Assembly: GCA_965602795.1 (NCBI GenBank)
Contig: CBFCZR010000003.1
Span: 1-32,453 of the forward strand
Reading direction: 5' to 3'
Length of the DNA: 32,453 bases
From: Bathyarchaeum sp965602795
Lineage (GTDB): Archaea; Thermoproteota; Bathyarchaeia; Bathyarchaeales; Bathyarchaeaceae
Below are positions 7,929-15,846 of this stretch, one piece after another. The notes beneath the pieces were generated by a model. That model was given only the letters and a program-made list of their open reading frames with translations, was not told where the DNA came from and ran no database searches. Within the stretch, counting starts at the first letter, position 1; each line of letters starts with the position of its first letter. The position numbers and the translations under genes are program-made.

Positions 7929-9638
7929 TTGAAAAATGTGTTGGTTGCCAAAATTCTGAATGAGATTGCTGACATCTTGGAGATGAAGGATGTAGAGTTT
8001 AAGCCTCGGGCTTATCGAAGAGCGGCGCGCAGTGTTGAGTCGCTTTCGAAGTCTATAGAAGAAGTTCATGAAAAGGGGGAACTTCAGGAACTGTCGGGTG
8101 TAGGTGAAAGTATAGCGGAAAAGATTACTGAGATAATCGAAACTGGCACTTCCCAATACTATGAGAATCTTAAAACCGAGTTGCCTGTTGACGTGGAGGA
8201 ATTGACTTCCGTGGAGGGGATAGGACCAAAAACGGTTAAGAAACTGTATCAAAACCTTGAGGTGAAGACGCTTGAGGATTTGGAGCAGGCTGCAAAGCAA
8301 CACAAAATTCGGGACATTAAGGGTTTAGGACCAAAAGTAGAGGAGAACATTCTTGAGCATATAGAGCTTGCTAAACGACAAAAAGAACGCACCTTGCTGG
8401 GGTATGCATTGCCCATTGCTGAAGAGCTGAAAAATCGGTTAAAAAAAGAGTTGGATGTTATCAACAGAATCGAGGTTGCAGGTTCACTTCGCCGAATGAA
8501 ACCAACAATAGGCGACATAGACATTCTGGTTACCTCAGAGGACCCTGAAAAAGTGGCAGATTACTTCACCGCCATGAGTGATGTTCGGGAGATTCTGGGC
8601 AAAGGCAAAACAAAATGTTCTCTAATCTTGAAAAATGACTTGCAAGCTGATTTGCGCCTAATCGAGGAGAAGAGCTACGGTTCGGCGCTACTGTATTTCA
8701 CGGGGTCAAAGGACCACAACATACAGCTCCGGAAGATAGCTATCAACAACGGCTACAAACTTAGCGAGTATGGCTTGTTCAAAGATGATGAACAGATTGC
8801 AGGGAAAACGGAAAACGAAGTTTACGACAAGTTGGGGATGCAGTTTATAGCTCCTGAACTCAGAGAGAACAGGGGAGAGATAGAGGCGGCACAAGAGGAT
8901 AAGCTGCCTAAGCTCATAGGCTACGACGACATAAAGGGAGATTTACAGTCTCATAGCACATGGAGCGACGGCGCCCAATCAATCGAAGAGATGGCTAAGG
9001 CAGCGATAGAGTTGGATTATGAGTATTTTTGTGTAAGCGATCATTACGGCAAAATGAAGGTTGCAGGTGCCTTAAACGATAAGCAGCTTCGGAAACAACT
9101 GAAACAGGTAGAGAAAGTGAACAACAGCTTAAGCAGCCTTACACTTTTGACCGGTGCAGAAATAGACATACAGCCGGACGGCAGTTTCGAGGTGAACAAG
9201 AAGCTTTTGAAGGAACTGGACGTGGTTGTTGCCAGTGTACATTCCAAGTTTAGTCAATCAGAGCAGGAGATGACCCAAAGAATGGTGAAGGCGATGGAAA
9301 ACGAGAATGTGGACATAATAGGTCACCCCACTGGAAAGAAGATAAACCAGAAAAAACCTGTCCAACTGGATATGGAAACAATCTTCGAAACTTCTAAACG
9401 AACAGGAACCTTCTTGGAAATCAACTCTTTCCCTGAACGGCTAGACTTGGATGACGCCAACGCAAAAGCGGCGATTGAAGCAGGCTGCAAACTAGTCATA
9501 AACACCGACGCACACAACAAGGAGCATTTACGTTACATGCGATTGGGAATATCCGTGGCTAGACGCGCTTGGCTGAAAAAAGAAGACGTCATCAACACTT
9601 TAAACTTGAAGGAACTAAGAAAACTGTTAAAATCGTGA
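7929..9638 (+). CDS. polX: DNA polymerase/3'-5' exonuclease PolX (PolX-PHP fusion)
   Basis: The 569-residue protein has the bacterial/archaeal PolX layout. Residues 1-150 carry helix-hairpin-helix motifs (LSGVGESIAEKI, VEGIGPKTVKKLY, IKGLGPKVEENI). The polymerase palm has GS at 185-186 with D196 and D198 in GDIDILV and D241 in ADLRLIE. The C-terminal PHP domain from about 335 holds DLQSHSTWSDG, VVASVHS, IIGHPTGK and INTDAH, the metal ligands for 3'-5' exonuclease or phosphoesterase activity. Such enzymes fill gaps in base excision repair. It starts at TTG with GGAG about 10 nt upstream and follows DNA ligase by 18 nt, which would join gap filling and nick sealing in one transcript. Confidence 0.95.
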   Translation: MKNVLVAKILNEIADILEMKDVEFKPRAYRRAARSVESLSKSIEEVHEKGELQELSGVGESIAEKITEIIETGTSQYYENLKTELPVDVEELTSVEGIGPKTVKKLYQNLEVKTLEDLEQAAKQHKIRDIKGLGPKVEENILEHIELAKRQKERTLLGYALPIAEELKNRLKKELDVINRIEVAGSLRRMKPTIGDIDILVTSEDPEKVADYFTAMSDVREILGKGKTKCSLILKNDLQADLRLIEEKSYGSALLYFTGSKDHNIQLRKIAINNGYKLSEYGLFKDDEQIAGKTENEVYDKLGMQFIAPELRENRGEIEAAQEDKLPKLIGYDDIKGDLQSHSTWSDGAQSIEEMAKAAIELDYEYFCVSDHYGKMKVAGALNDKQLRKQLKQVEKVNNSLSSLTLLTGAEIDIQPDGSFEVNKKLLKELDVVVASVHSKFSQSEQEMTQRMVKAMENENVDIIGHPTGKKINQKKPVQLDMETIFETSKRTGTFLEINSFPERLDLDDANAKAAIEAGCKLVINTDAHNKEHLRYMRLGISVARRAWLKKEDVINTLNLKELRKLLKS

Positions 9639-9657
9639 CTAATCTTAAAAAACTGTT

Positions 9658-9710
9658 CATATTAGAAGCCTAACAGAGGTACATTGTTGAAAACAGTACT
9701 TTTTCAGAAA
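9658..9710 (-). repeat. Dispersed repeat, copy 1 (inverted orientation)
   Basis: On the minus strand this reads TTTTCTGAAAAAGTACTG, then TTTTCAACAATGTAC, then CTGTTAGG-CTT-CTAATA. It matches copies 2-4 block by block and copy 3 most closely in the CAACAATGTAC segment. It lies between the convergent polX and 3-hydroxyacyl-CoA dehydrogenase genes. Its terminal inverted repeat is degraded compared with copies 2 and 4. Confidence 0.75.
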
Positions 9711-9725
9711 ATCACGTATAAACCA

Positions 9726-10931
9726 TTACTTGTATTTGTAGAATCCTTGCCCCGCTTTTTTGCCTGTCCACCCTTTGTTCATGTAATCTTTGAGTAGAGG
9801 ACATGGTTTGTACAATGCTGTTTTGTGTTGGCTGTATGCTGCTTCCAGTTTGTCCAGAATCGTATCTAATCCTTTTTTGTCGGCGTATTCGCAGGGACCT
9901 GAAGGCCATCCTGTCCCCAGCTTCATTCCCACGTCTATGCTCTTTGGCTCGGCAACATCCTCCAGAACCATCCACGCCGCCTCGTTCACGGCAACAGCCC
10001 AAGAACGTTCCACATCGTATTTTCCAGCCAATCCGGAGGGTATGTACGGTCTACCTTTGCTCCAGTCATAGAATCCCATTCCTGTCTTCTGACCCAGCTT
10101 CTCCTCTTTGACCAGAGGTTCTGTGAGTTCTAGGCAGGGCTGAAATCGTTCACCGTGAGCTTGATGTAATATTTTGCTGACATTATATTCGAGGTCTACC
10201 CCCACAAAGTCAACTAGCTCAAACCAGCCCATGGGAAAACCTCCAATGTATCTTGCGGATGCGTCTATTTCCTCCATTGATGCTTCTCCGCGACGGAAAG
10301 TCCAGAATGCCTCGTTGAAAACAGCTACAAGGATTCTGCTGACAATAAATCCCCGAGAGTCTTTCTTGCATAATATGGGCGTTTTCTCCAGTTCTCTGCT
10401 GACATCCATTATGGCGTTTATGGTTTCGCTGCTGGTGTCGTTGCCTTTGACCACTTCAATCAGCCTAGTCAGCTGCGGGGGGATGAACCAATGCATTCCA
10501 ACAGTCTTATCAGGTCTTCCTGTTGCCTTGCCCATCTCGGTTACGCTCAATGTGGAAGTGTTAGTCGCTATTATGGCGTGAGATGGCGCCGTTTCATCAA
10601 TTTTGGCGAAAACCTTCCTTTTCAGTTCCATGTTTTCGGAGACACATTCGACAGCTAAATCAATGTCAGCTGCCGCCTTCCCATATGATGTGGTTGTGGT
10701 AATTCTTGACAGCGCCGCCTCCGCCGCATCTCTGCTGATTTTGCCTTTCTCCACAAACTTGGTTATGCTCCACTCTATCTCCTGAAGCGCCTTCCTCAAA
10801 CTCTCGTTGCGTCTGCTCAGAAGATTCACTTCATAACCTCTCATGGCGAAAGCCTGAGCTATTCCATGTCCCATCAATCCAGTTCCAATAACAGCCACAC
10901 GCCGAATCTCTCTGCCTGTCGTTGACCTCAC
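9726..10931 (-). CDS. 3-hydroxyacyl-CoA dehydrogenase, with tandem C-terminal domains
   Basis: It oxidises L-3-hydroxyacyl-CoA to 3-ketoacyl-CoA with NAD+. Residues about 10-185 form the Rossmann domain (RRVAVIGTGLMGHGIAQAF), with TNTSTLS and MHWFIPP as family landmarks. Two copies of the C-terminal 3HCDH domain follow (about 190-290, ending GMGFYDW, and about 300-401, ending GQGFYKYK), so the protein is longer than the 280-290 residues of single-domain enzymes. No enoyl-CoA hydratase domain is fused; that activity is a separate gene upstream. The GTG start is 6 nt after the DUF35 stop and has AAAAGG too close to it, so the exact start is uncertain. It is the last gene of the beta-oxidation operon. 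Confidence 0.93.
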   Translation of the reverse strand: MRSTTGREIRRVAVIGTGLMGHGIAQAFAMRGYEVNLLSRRNESLRKALQEIEWSITKFVEKGKISRDAAEAALSRITTTTSYGKAAADIDLAVECVSENMELKRKVFAKIDETAPSHAIIATNTSTLSVTEMGKATGRPDKTVGMHWFIPPQLTRLIEVVKGNDTSSETINAIMDVSRELEKTPILCKKDSRGFIVSRILVAVFNEAFWTFRRGEASMEEIDASARYIGGFPMGWFELVDFVGVDLEYNVSKILHQAHGERFQPCLELTEPLVKEEKLGQKTGMGFYDWSKGRPYIPSGLAGKYDVERSWAVAVNEAAWMVLEDVAEPKSIDVGMKLGTGWPSGPCEYADKKGLDTILDKLEAAYSQHKTALYKPCPLLKDYMNKGWTGKKAGQGFYKYK

Positions 10932-10937
10932 CCTTTT

Positions 10938-11369
10938 CTAGATTGGAATAAACTCGTAAATAGCTCGTCCATCAGAATTGACCTTAGCCTCAAGCTTAAC
11001 CCTCATGCCCACTTCTACGTCTTCTCTTTCTACGCCAGTCAACCAAGCCAACGCTCTAACGCCCTCCTTGAGCCGAGCAATAGCAACAATGTAGTCGGAT
11101 TCGTTTGAGAAGCTGGCTGGCTTCACAACTATCTGCGTGAAGGTTTCGATTTCGCCCTCCCCATCCAGCTCCGTCCACTTCATGTTTGATGAGCCACAGT
11201 CCCCGCAATCGGCAACTGGAGGGAAATGAAGCTTTCCGCATTTCTGGCATTTTGTGGTGTATATTTTTCCTTCTTCTAGTCCCTTCCAGAACTTTGATGT
11301 TCTGCTTATGGGCAGGTTATAGGTTAGGTGCAGTGTTCTGGCGCTCTTTAATGTCGGAGGTTTGTCCAT
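10938..11369 (-). CDS. DUF35 OB-fold, zinc-ribbon acyl-CoA-binding partner of thiolase
   Basis: The 143-residue protein has a rubredoxin-like zinc ribbon with C41, C44, C55 and C58 (CQKCG and CGDCG), followed by an OB-fold (ELDGEGEIETFTQI through YIVAIARLKEGVRALAWL). Known archaeal relatives form a complex with acetoacetyl-CoA thiolase and bridge it to HMG-CoA synthase, channelling acyl-CoA. Here it lies directly after the thiolase and before 3HCDH. I start at ATG 11369 because GAGGAG ends 9 nt upstream; the ATG at 11378 touches that site and overlaps the thiolase stop. No HMG-CoA synthase is present nearby, so the role is probably in beta-oxidation thiolysis. Confidence 0.88.
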   Translation of the reverse strand: MDKPPTLKSARTLHLTYNLPISRTSKFWKGLEEGKIYTTKCQKCGKLHFPPVADCGDCGSSNMKWTELDGEGEIETFTQIVVKPASFSNESDYIVAIARLKEGVRALAWLTGVEREDVEVGMRVKLEAKVNSDGRAIYEFIPI

Positions 11370-11374
11370 GTTTT

Positions 11375-12541
11375 TCATCTCCTCAGTATGGTCACATAGC
11401 AGTAGTGTCCTGTTCCTCCCGTGTTGTGAGCTAACGCGGTGTAGTTTTTCATGGGAGCCTGCCTTCCTTTTGGTTTTATCTCCTCTCTTAACTGCTTTGT
11501 TAACTCTACAAGCATGGCTACGCCGGTGGTTCCGATAGGGTGACCCTTAGCCTTCAATCCCCCATCAACGTTAACCGGGATTCTGCCCCCCACCTCAGTC
11601 TCCCCCTCCCTAACCATTCTTGCTCCTTCACCCTTTTCGCAAAAGCCCAAGTCCTCATACGCCATGATTTCCGCTATGGTGAAGCAGTCATGAACTGTCG
11701 CCACATCCACAGCCTTCGGCGAGACACCAGCCATCCTATAAGCCATTCTTGATGCCCTCACAGAAGCCTCCAACCCCACATAATTCTCTCTCTTGGACAG
11801 ATTAGCGGTGTCCGAAGAAAATCCTATGGACTCTATCCACACCGGGTCCTCTACTCCCAACTCCTTCACCTTCTCCTCAGATGCTAACACAACCGATGCG
11901 GCGCCATCAGTTATTGGACAGCAATCATAGAGCTTCAATGGCCACGCAATCACGGGTGAGCTGAGCACTTTTTCTGCGGTTATTTCGTGTTGTAGGTGAG
12001 CCAGCGGATTCATGGCTCCGTACCGGTGGTTCTTGACGGCGACCAAGGCAAGGTCTTCCTCTTTGGTATCATACTTTTGCATGTGCTGGACTGCATGAAC
12101 CGCATAGTAGGCGGGGAAGGTCATGCCGAAATTTTCGAATTCCCACAGATAATATCCTGCTCTGCCTATCATCTCCAATGCGGTTGGGGTATCTATCTGC
12201 CTCATCTTCTCGACTCCGACAACCAACGCCGTGTCTAGTTGCCCAGATGCTATTGCAGAGTAGGCGTTGAAGGCGGCGGCGCTTCCTGAAGCACAGGCTG
12301 CCTCGCATCGGACCAAGCCTGCTCCAGTCAGTCCGCAGTATTCTGCTATTACAACGGCGGGTAATGGTTCTTCTGACCAGACGCCCATCGAGCCGACAAC
12401 CACGTAGGGTATTTGTTTGGCTGTTAACCCTGAATCTTCTAGGGATGGCTGGACAGCCTCAAACGTCAACTCGGAGAGGTTAACGTCTGACCTGTCTCCG
12501 AATCTGCTGTGTCCCACCCCGATAATCGCTACTTTATTCGT
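11375..12541 (-). CDS. Thiolase family protein (acetyl-CoA C-acyltransferase), probable non-ATG start
   Basis: The protein cleaves 3-ketoacyl-CoA with CoA, or condenses acetyl-CoA. The nucleophilic cysteine lies in CEAACASGSAA, VHDCFTIAE follows near the middle of the C-terminal half, and GGLKAKGHPIGTTG carries the catalytic histidine. It belongs to the SCP-x-like archaeal thiolases that pair with DUF35. The first ordinary start is GTG 12517, which would begin inside the conserved first strand (AIIGVGHSRFG). The codons before it read NKVAIIG and are open back to an ACG at 12541 that has GGCAGGG ending 7 nt upstream. I therefore draw the gene from 12541; a 1-nt indel near the ATG at 12548 is the alternative. 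Confidence 0.88.
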   Translation of the reverse strand, partial: TNKVAIIGVGHSRFGDRSDVNLSELTFEAVQPSLEDSGLTAKQIPYVVVGSMGVWSEEPLPAVVIAEYCGLTGAGLVRCEAACASGSAAAFNAYSAIASGQLDTALVVGVEKMRQIDTPTALEMIGRAGYYLWEFENFGMTFPAYYAVHAVQHMQKYDTKEEDLALVAVKNHRYGAMNPLAHLQHEITAEKVLSSPVIAWPLKLYDCCPITDGAASVVLASEEKVKELGVEDPVWIESIGFSSDTANLSKRENYVGLEASVRASRMAYRMAGVSPKAVDVATVHDCFTIAEIMAYEDLGFCEKGEGARMVREGETEVGGRIPVNVDGGLKAKGHPIGTTGVAMLVELTKQLREEIKPKGRQAPMKNYTALAHNTGGTGHYCYVTILRR

Positions 12542-12555
12542 ATTTCATCCCTGCC
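12539..12555 (-). promoter_or_regulatory. SD site with in-frame ACG, candidate thiolase start
   Basis: On the minus strand GGCAGGG (12555-12549) is followed by seven bases and then ACG (12541-12539), in frame with the conserved thiolase N-terminus. The ATG at 12548-12546 touches the SD site directly and leads to a stop after four codons, so it is unlikely to be the start as the sequence stands. Confidence 0.4.
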
Positions 12556-12563
12556 AAACACTG

Positions 12564-13364
12564 CTATCCTGATTCAACAGTGTCCCTCTTTTTTGTTTCC
12601 CTCTGAGACAAAAACGATTCTATCTTCTCCTTGGTTTCTCTTTTGGAGAAAAGCAGAGCAAAAAGGTCTGTTTCATTCTTTAACCCCGACTTGAGTAGAC
12701 TTTGTGTTACCGCATTGATGGCACGTTTTGCATGTTTCAGCGCCTCTGGCTGATATTCACATAGTCTCTGAGCTAGGGCTTCTGCTTCCGCCTTCAGCTC
12801 TTCATGGGGAACAACTTTGTCCACTAAGCCCATCTTTAGCGCTTCCTCGGCTTTCACCCTGTCCCCCACCATAATCAGCCGCTTAGCCTCTGCCACGCCA
12901 ACAGTCCATGCGAGTCTTTGGGTTCCTCCCCACCCCGGAATTATGCCCAGTTTCATCTCGGGGAACCCCAATTTTGCATGGTCGGATGCTATTCTGAAGT
13001 CACAGGCAAGCGCGAGTTCCAGTCCCCCGCCTAGAGCGTAGCCGTTAATTGCGGCTAAAACAGGTTTAGACAATGCTTCCACTTGAGAAAAGACCTGTTG
13101 TCCCTTTCTGGAAAATTCTGCAGCTGTTTCTTGTGTGAGTTTGTGGAGTTGTGTGATGTCTGCTCCTGTGCTGAATGCCTTTTCTCCTTCTCCTGTGATT
13201 ATGACGCATCTGATGTTGTTGTCTTTTTCTGTGTTGTCCAGTACTTCTGAGAGTTCCTGTAGCATGGTGGCGTTTATTGCGTTCAGCTTGTCGGGTCTAT
13301 CAAGAGTTATCCATGCGGTGGGCTTTTCTTTTCTGAGCTTTATTGTGGCATAGTGCTTTGACAC
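12564..13364 (-). CDS. Enoyl-CoA hydratase/isomerase family protein
   Basis: The 266-residue crotonase-fold protein adds water to trans-2-enoyl-CoA. ITLDRPDKLNAIN opens the fold, and EKAFSTGADITQL and ALGGGLELALACDFRIAS form the oxyanion-hole and first catalytic Glu region; PEMKLGIIPGWGGTQRL carries the second conserved Glu. I start at GTG 13364, because TTGAGG (13379-13374) is a ribosome binding site 8 nt or so upstream, and SKHYATIKL is the natural family N-terminus; a TTG at 13379 would add five residues and lacks its own site. It lies 46 nt after the acyl-CoA dehydrogenase stop and 22 nt before the thiolase start. Confidence 0.93.
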   Translation of the reverse strand: MSKHYATIKLRKEKPTAWITLDRPDKLNAINATMLQELSEVLDNTEKDNNIRCVIITGEGEKAFSTGADITQLHKLTQETAAEFSRKGQQVFSQVEALSKPVLAAINGYALGGGLELALACDFRIASDHAKLGFPEMKLGIIPGWGGTQRLAWTVGVAEAKRLIMVGDRVKAEEALKMGLVDKVVPHEELKAEAEALAQRLCEYQPEALKHAKRAINAVTQSLLKSGLKNETDLFALLFSKRETKEKIESFLSQRETKKRDTVESG

Positions 13365-13410
13365 GGTTAGATGCCTCAAGAGGTTGATGTTGTTGGCGAA
13401 ATTTAAGATT

Positions 13411-14559
13411 TCAATATAACTTGGTGAGCTGCTTGAGGATGGCTAATCTCTGAATCTCGGATGTTCCCTCATAGATTTCGGTTACTTTTGCGTCCCTGTA
13501 GAACCTTTCAACCCTATATTCGCCTAGGTAACCGTAGCCGCCCAAAGTTTGAATCGCAACATCAGCCGCCCGCACTGCCACACTGCTGGAGTATAGTTTA
13601 GCCATGGAAGTCAACATTGAATCCACATTGTTCTGGTCTATGCTGCTTGCAGCCTTGTATGTTAGCAGTCTTGCTGCCTCGATTTCGGTTGCAAGTTGGG
13701 CTAGTTTGGCTCCTATCTGCTGGAACCTGATTATGGGTTGTCCTGCGGATTGCCGTTTTTTGGCGTGTTTGAGGGCTGTTTCGAGTGCTCCCTGTGCGGT
13801 TCCCACTGCCTGCGCGGCGATGGCTGTTCTGCTTATGGTGAAGAAGTCTATGGAGTGGCTGAAACCGTTGTTCAGTTCGCCCAGCATGTTGTTTGGGCTT
13901 ACTTTCACGTTTTTTAGGGTGACTGTGCCTGTTTGTATGCATCGGATTCCCATCTTGTTAGACAGTTTTGTTACTGTTACTCCAGATGCCTCTTTGTCCA
14001 CTATAAATAGGGTTTGGCTTTTGCGTGGTTTGTCTCTGCTGCCTGTCTGGCATAATACTGTGATGAAGTCGGCTATGGGCACGTTTGTTATGAGGGTTTT
14101 TGTTCCGTTTATTCTCCATCCGTCTCCATCTTTAACCGCTGTGGTGTCCACTGTTGTTATGTCTGTTCCCCGTTTTGGTTCTGTGAAGGCAGCGGCAGAT
14201 ATACTGTCTCCACGGCAGAGGGGTGGAAGGTAACGGTTTTTCTGTTCTTCTGTTCCGTGGAGGAGAAGCAGGTCGCTTCCGAAGGTTCCCATCATGCACG
14301 CTAACCCTAATGACGAGTCTGCTCGGCACATTTCCTCCATGGCTAAGCAATCCGCTAGGTAGCCTTGTCCTCCGCCTCCGTACTTTTCTGGAATGAATAG
14401 GCTTGGGAATCCTTGCTTTGCAGCTTTACGGTAAAGCTCTATTGGAAACTGTTCTTTTCTGTCCAGCTCCAAGGCAAGGTCTGGGTTGAATTCTTTTTCG
14501 CAGAAATTTCTGACAGAAGTTTTTAGTTTCTGCTGTTTCTCGGTTAACGTGAAGTCCAT
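13411..14559 (-). CDS. Acyl-CoA dehydrogenase
   Basis: The 382-residue flavoprotein has the standard three-domain ACAD layout: an alpha-helical N-terminus with LFIPEKYGGGGQGYL, a beta domain with AAFTEPKRGTDI and WRINGTKTLITN contacting FAD, and a C-terminal helical domain ending IYEGTSEIQRLAI, where the Glu of YEGTSE is the usual catalytic base. QTLGGYGYLGEYRVERFYRDAK is also diagnostic, here cited as spanning about residues 337-358. It introduces the trans-2 double bond into acyl-CoA and opens the beta-oxidation cycle. GGTGA stands 6 nt before the ATG. No electron-transfer flavoprotein genes are in the window, so the electron acceptor must be encoded elsewhere. Confidence 0.94.
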   Translation of the reverse strand: MDFTLTEKQQKLKTSVRNFCEKEFNPDLALELDRKEQFPIELYRKAAKQGFPSLFIPEKYGGGGQGYLADCLAMEEMCRADSSLGLACMMGTFGSDLLLLHGTEEQKNRYLPPLCRGDSISAAAFTEPKRGTDITTVDTTAVKDGDGWRINGTKTLITNVPIADFITVLCQTGSRDKPRKSQTLFIVDKEASGVTVTKLSNKMGIRCIQTGTVTLKNVKVSPNNMLGELNNGFSHSIDFFTISRTAIAAQAVGTAQGALETALKHAKKRQSAGQPIIRFQQIGAKLAQLATEIEAARLLTYKAASSIDQNNVDSMLTSMAKLYSSSVAVRAADVAIQTLGGYGYLGEYRVERFYRDAKVTEIYEGTSEIQRLAILKQLTKLY

Positions 14560-14654
14560 TAGAATTCACCAATAGCTAATGTGAAGGGGCTTGGAGGATA
14601 AAACTGTTCTCGAAGCTGAAAAATGCTGTCTCTGAGTTGTTGTTTATGGTGATT

Positions 14655-14969
14655 TTATCGGTCTTGATACATTTTGTCTAAGGTTTTTCTCAGTTGGCGT
14701 ATGTCATGTTCCAGATCGTTTACTTTGGCTTGGAGGTTGTTGAATGCTTCCGTGAATCGTACCTGATTTTCGAATGCTGTGATAATGTCGTTTCCATGAT
14801 TTTTGAAGCCTTTAATCACAAACTCCAATAGAAAAAGGAATTCGTTGTCCTTTTTGCTTAGCTGTCCTCTTGCTCGGAAGCCCTCTAAGAATGCTTTAGC
14901 CTTCAAATACGCCTGCTCATTCTCATTTCTGGTCTTCTGTAACTTCTGGAGCGCTTTCTCCTTATCCAT
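14655..14969 (-). CDS. Unknown small coiled-coil protein
   Basis: I do not recognise this 104-residue protein. It is highly charged and helical. The N-terminal third (KALQKLQKTRNENEQAYLKA) and the C-terminal third (FNNLQAKVNDLEHDIRQLRK) have heptad-like spacing of Leu, Val and Phe, suggesting a coiled coil. No cysteines or membrane segments are seen. The start at ATG 14969 has AAGGG 7 nt upstream; an open extension of 12 residues further back lacks such a site. It lies 95 nt upstream of the acyl-CoA dehydrogenase in the same direction and could be the first gene of that operon, although its link to fatty acid metabolism is only positional. Confidence 0.65.
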   Translation of the reverse strand: MDKEKALQKLQKTRNENEQAYLKAKAFLEGFRARGQLSKKDNEFLFLLEFVIKGFKNHGNDIITAFENQVRFTEAFNNLQAKVNDLEHDIRQLRKTLDKMYQDR

Positions 14970-15012
14970 CAGAAAACCCTTCTCTAACACACAATATCTT
15001 TTCATTACATTT

Positions 15013-15025
15013 AATATTTAAGCTA
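15013..15025 (-). promoter_or_regulatory. TATA box upstream of the coiled-coil gene
   Basis: On the minus strand GCTTAAATATTAA lies about 45-55 nt before the ATG at 14969. It would give a leader of about 20 nt and could drive the coiled-coil gene and the beta-oxidation genes behind it. Confidence 0.4.
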
Positions 15026-15083
15026 AACTTAGAAAGAATCCTACCGCAAAGAATGCGGACTAGAAAAACCGAATTGTGTTGAT

Positions 15084-15143
15084 GCTTGGTTTTTCCGAAA
15101 AAAACTGTTTTTCAACAATCATCTACTATTAGGAGCCTAATAG
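15084..15143 (+). repeat. Dispersed repeat, copy 2
   Basis: Blocks in order: GCTTGGTTTTTCCG, AAAAAAACTG, TTTTTCAACAAT, a short spacer, and CTATTAGG-AG-CCTAATAG. The last block is an 8-bp inverted repeat with a 2-nt loop, and the first two can pair as an oligo-T/oligo-A stem. It lies about 40 nt past the DUF2284 stop and about 60 nt before the next TATA box. Confidence 0.85.
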
Positions 15144-15182
15144 AACGCCAATTTTATCTCTTTAATTGGAGAACGATAATGA

Positions 15183-15818
15183 TTAAGCTATCAACACTAA
15201 CCCGAAAGACTCTGGATTCTTCTTGAATGGGTAAGGTATAGGTATGCCGGCGTTCTCCAAAGTCTGCAGAACATTGATTCCCACAGCCTGCGCTGAGTAG
15301 CGCGCCTCTGTTGGATGAGTGCATATCTCTTCAACGTTGCATTCATCGCATATCACACAGGAGCCGGTGGTGAAGCCTAAAGCAAGAGGGTAGCCCCCAC
15401 TCATGGCCGCCTTTTCGAGGGCACGGATGTTCTTAACTAATTCTTTCTTTTCGGCTTTCCAGGAAGTCCAGAATGCATCTATTTTTTCATTCATCTCGTC
15501 TGTTAGGCTTGGGTCGTTTTTGTCTTTAGACAGCAGTTTAGCGACTTCTGCTGTTGCTTCTGCATGGCTCTTAATTTTGAAAACGAGCGCGTAACTGTAT
15601 TCGCTCAGAATTTTTTGGAATTCGTCAACGCTGGGTGCATAGGGCGGGCACATCAAAGTTTTTCCGTATTCTTTGCAGCCTACTCGGCATTTGAGCACAA
15701 CCCGGTTCTCAACAACTATTTCATCGGCTGGAATCACCTTTGCCGCTGTTGCGCCAAGCTCCAACGACAAATCCCTCAGGAATCCGAGTTTGGTTATGTC
15801 TGCTTCAGGTTTCATCAT
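15183..15818 (-). CDS. DUF2284 predicted metal-binding protein
   Basis: The 211-residue cysteine-rich protein carries CRVGCKEYGKTLMCPPYAP in its N-terminal third and CVICDECNVEEICTHP in its C-terminal half, followed by MEA-like and GIPIPYPF segments. This cysteine pattern defines DUF2284, common in anaerobic archaea and bacteria and presumed to bind an iron-sulfur cluster or other metal; its biochemical role is not established. The start is one of two consecutive ATG codons (15818 or 15815), with only a weak GTGA upstream. It is the last gene of a three-gene unit behind the RimK-like ligase and fdhD, with a gap of about 28 nt. Confidence 0.85.
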   Translation of the reverse strand: MMKPEADITKLGFLRDLSLELGATAAKVIPADEIVVENRVVLKCRVGCKEYGKTLMCPPYAPSVDEFQKILSEYSYALVFKIKSHAEATAEVAKLLSKDKNDPSLTDEMNEKIDAFWTSWKAEKKELVKNIRALEKAAMSGGYPLALGFTTGSCVICDECNVEEICTHPTEARYSAQAVGINVLQTLENAGIPIPYPFKKNPESFGLVLIA

Positions 15819-15846
15819 CACTCACTTTTCACAAAATTTTTCACGG

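Noticed and set aside
13604..14233. 209-codon plus-strand frame within acyl-CoA dehydrogenase
   Set aside because: It is antisense to a well-conserved enzyme and its Ser/Leu/Val-rich translation looks like a shadow.
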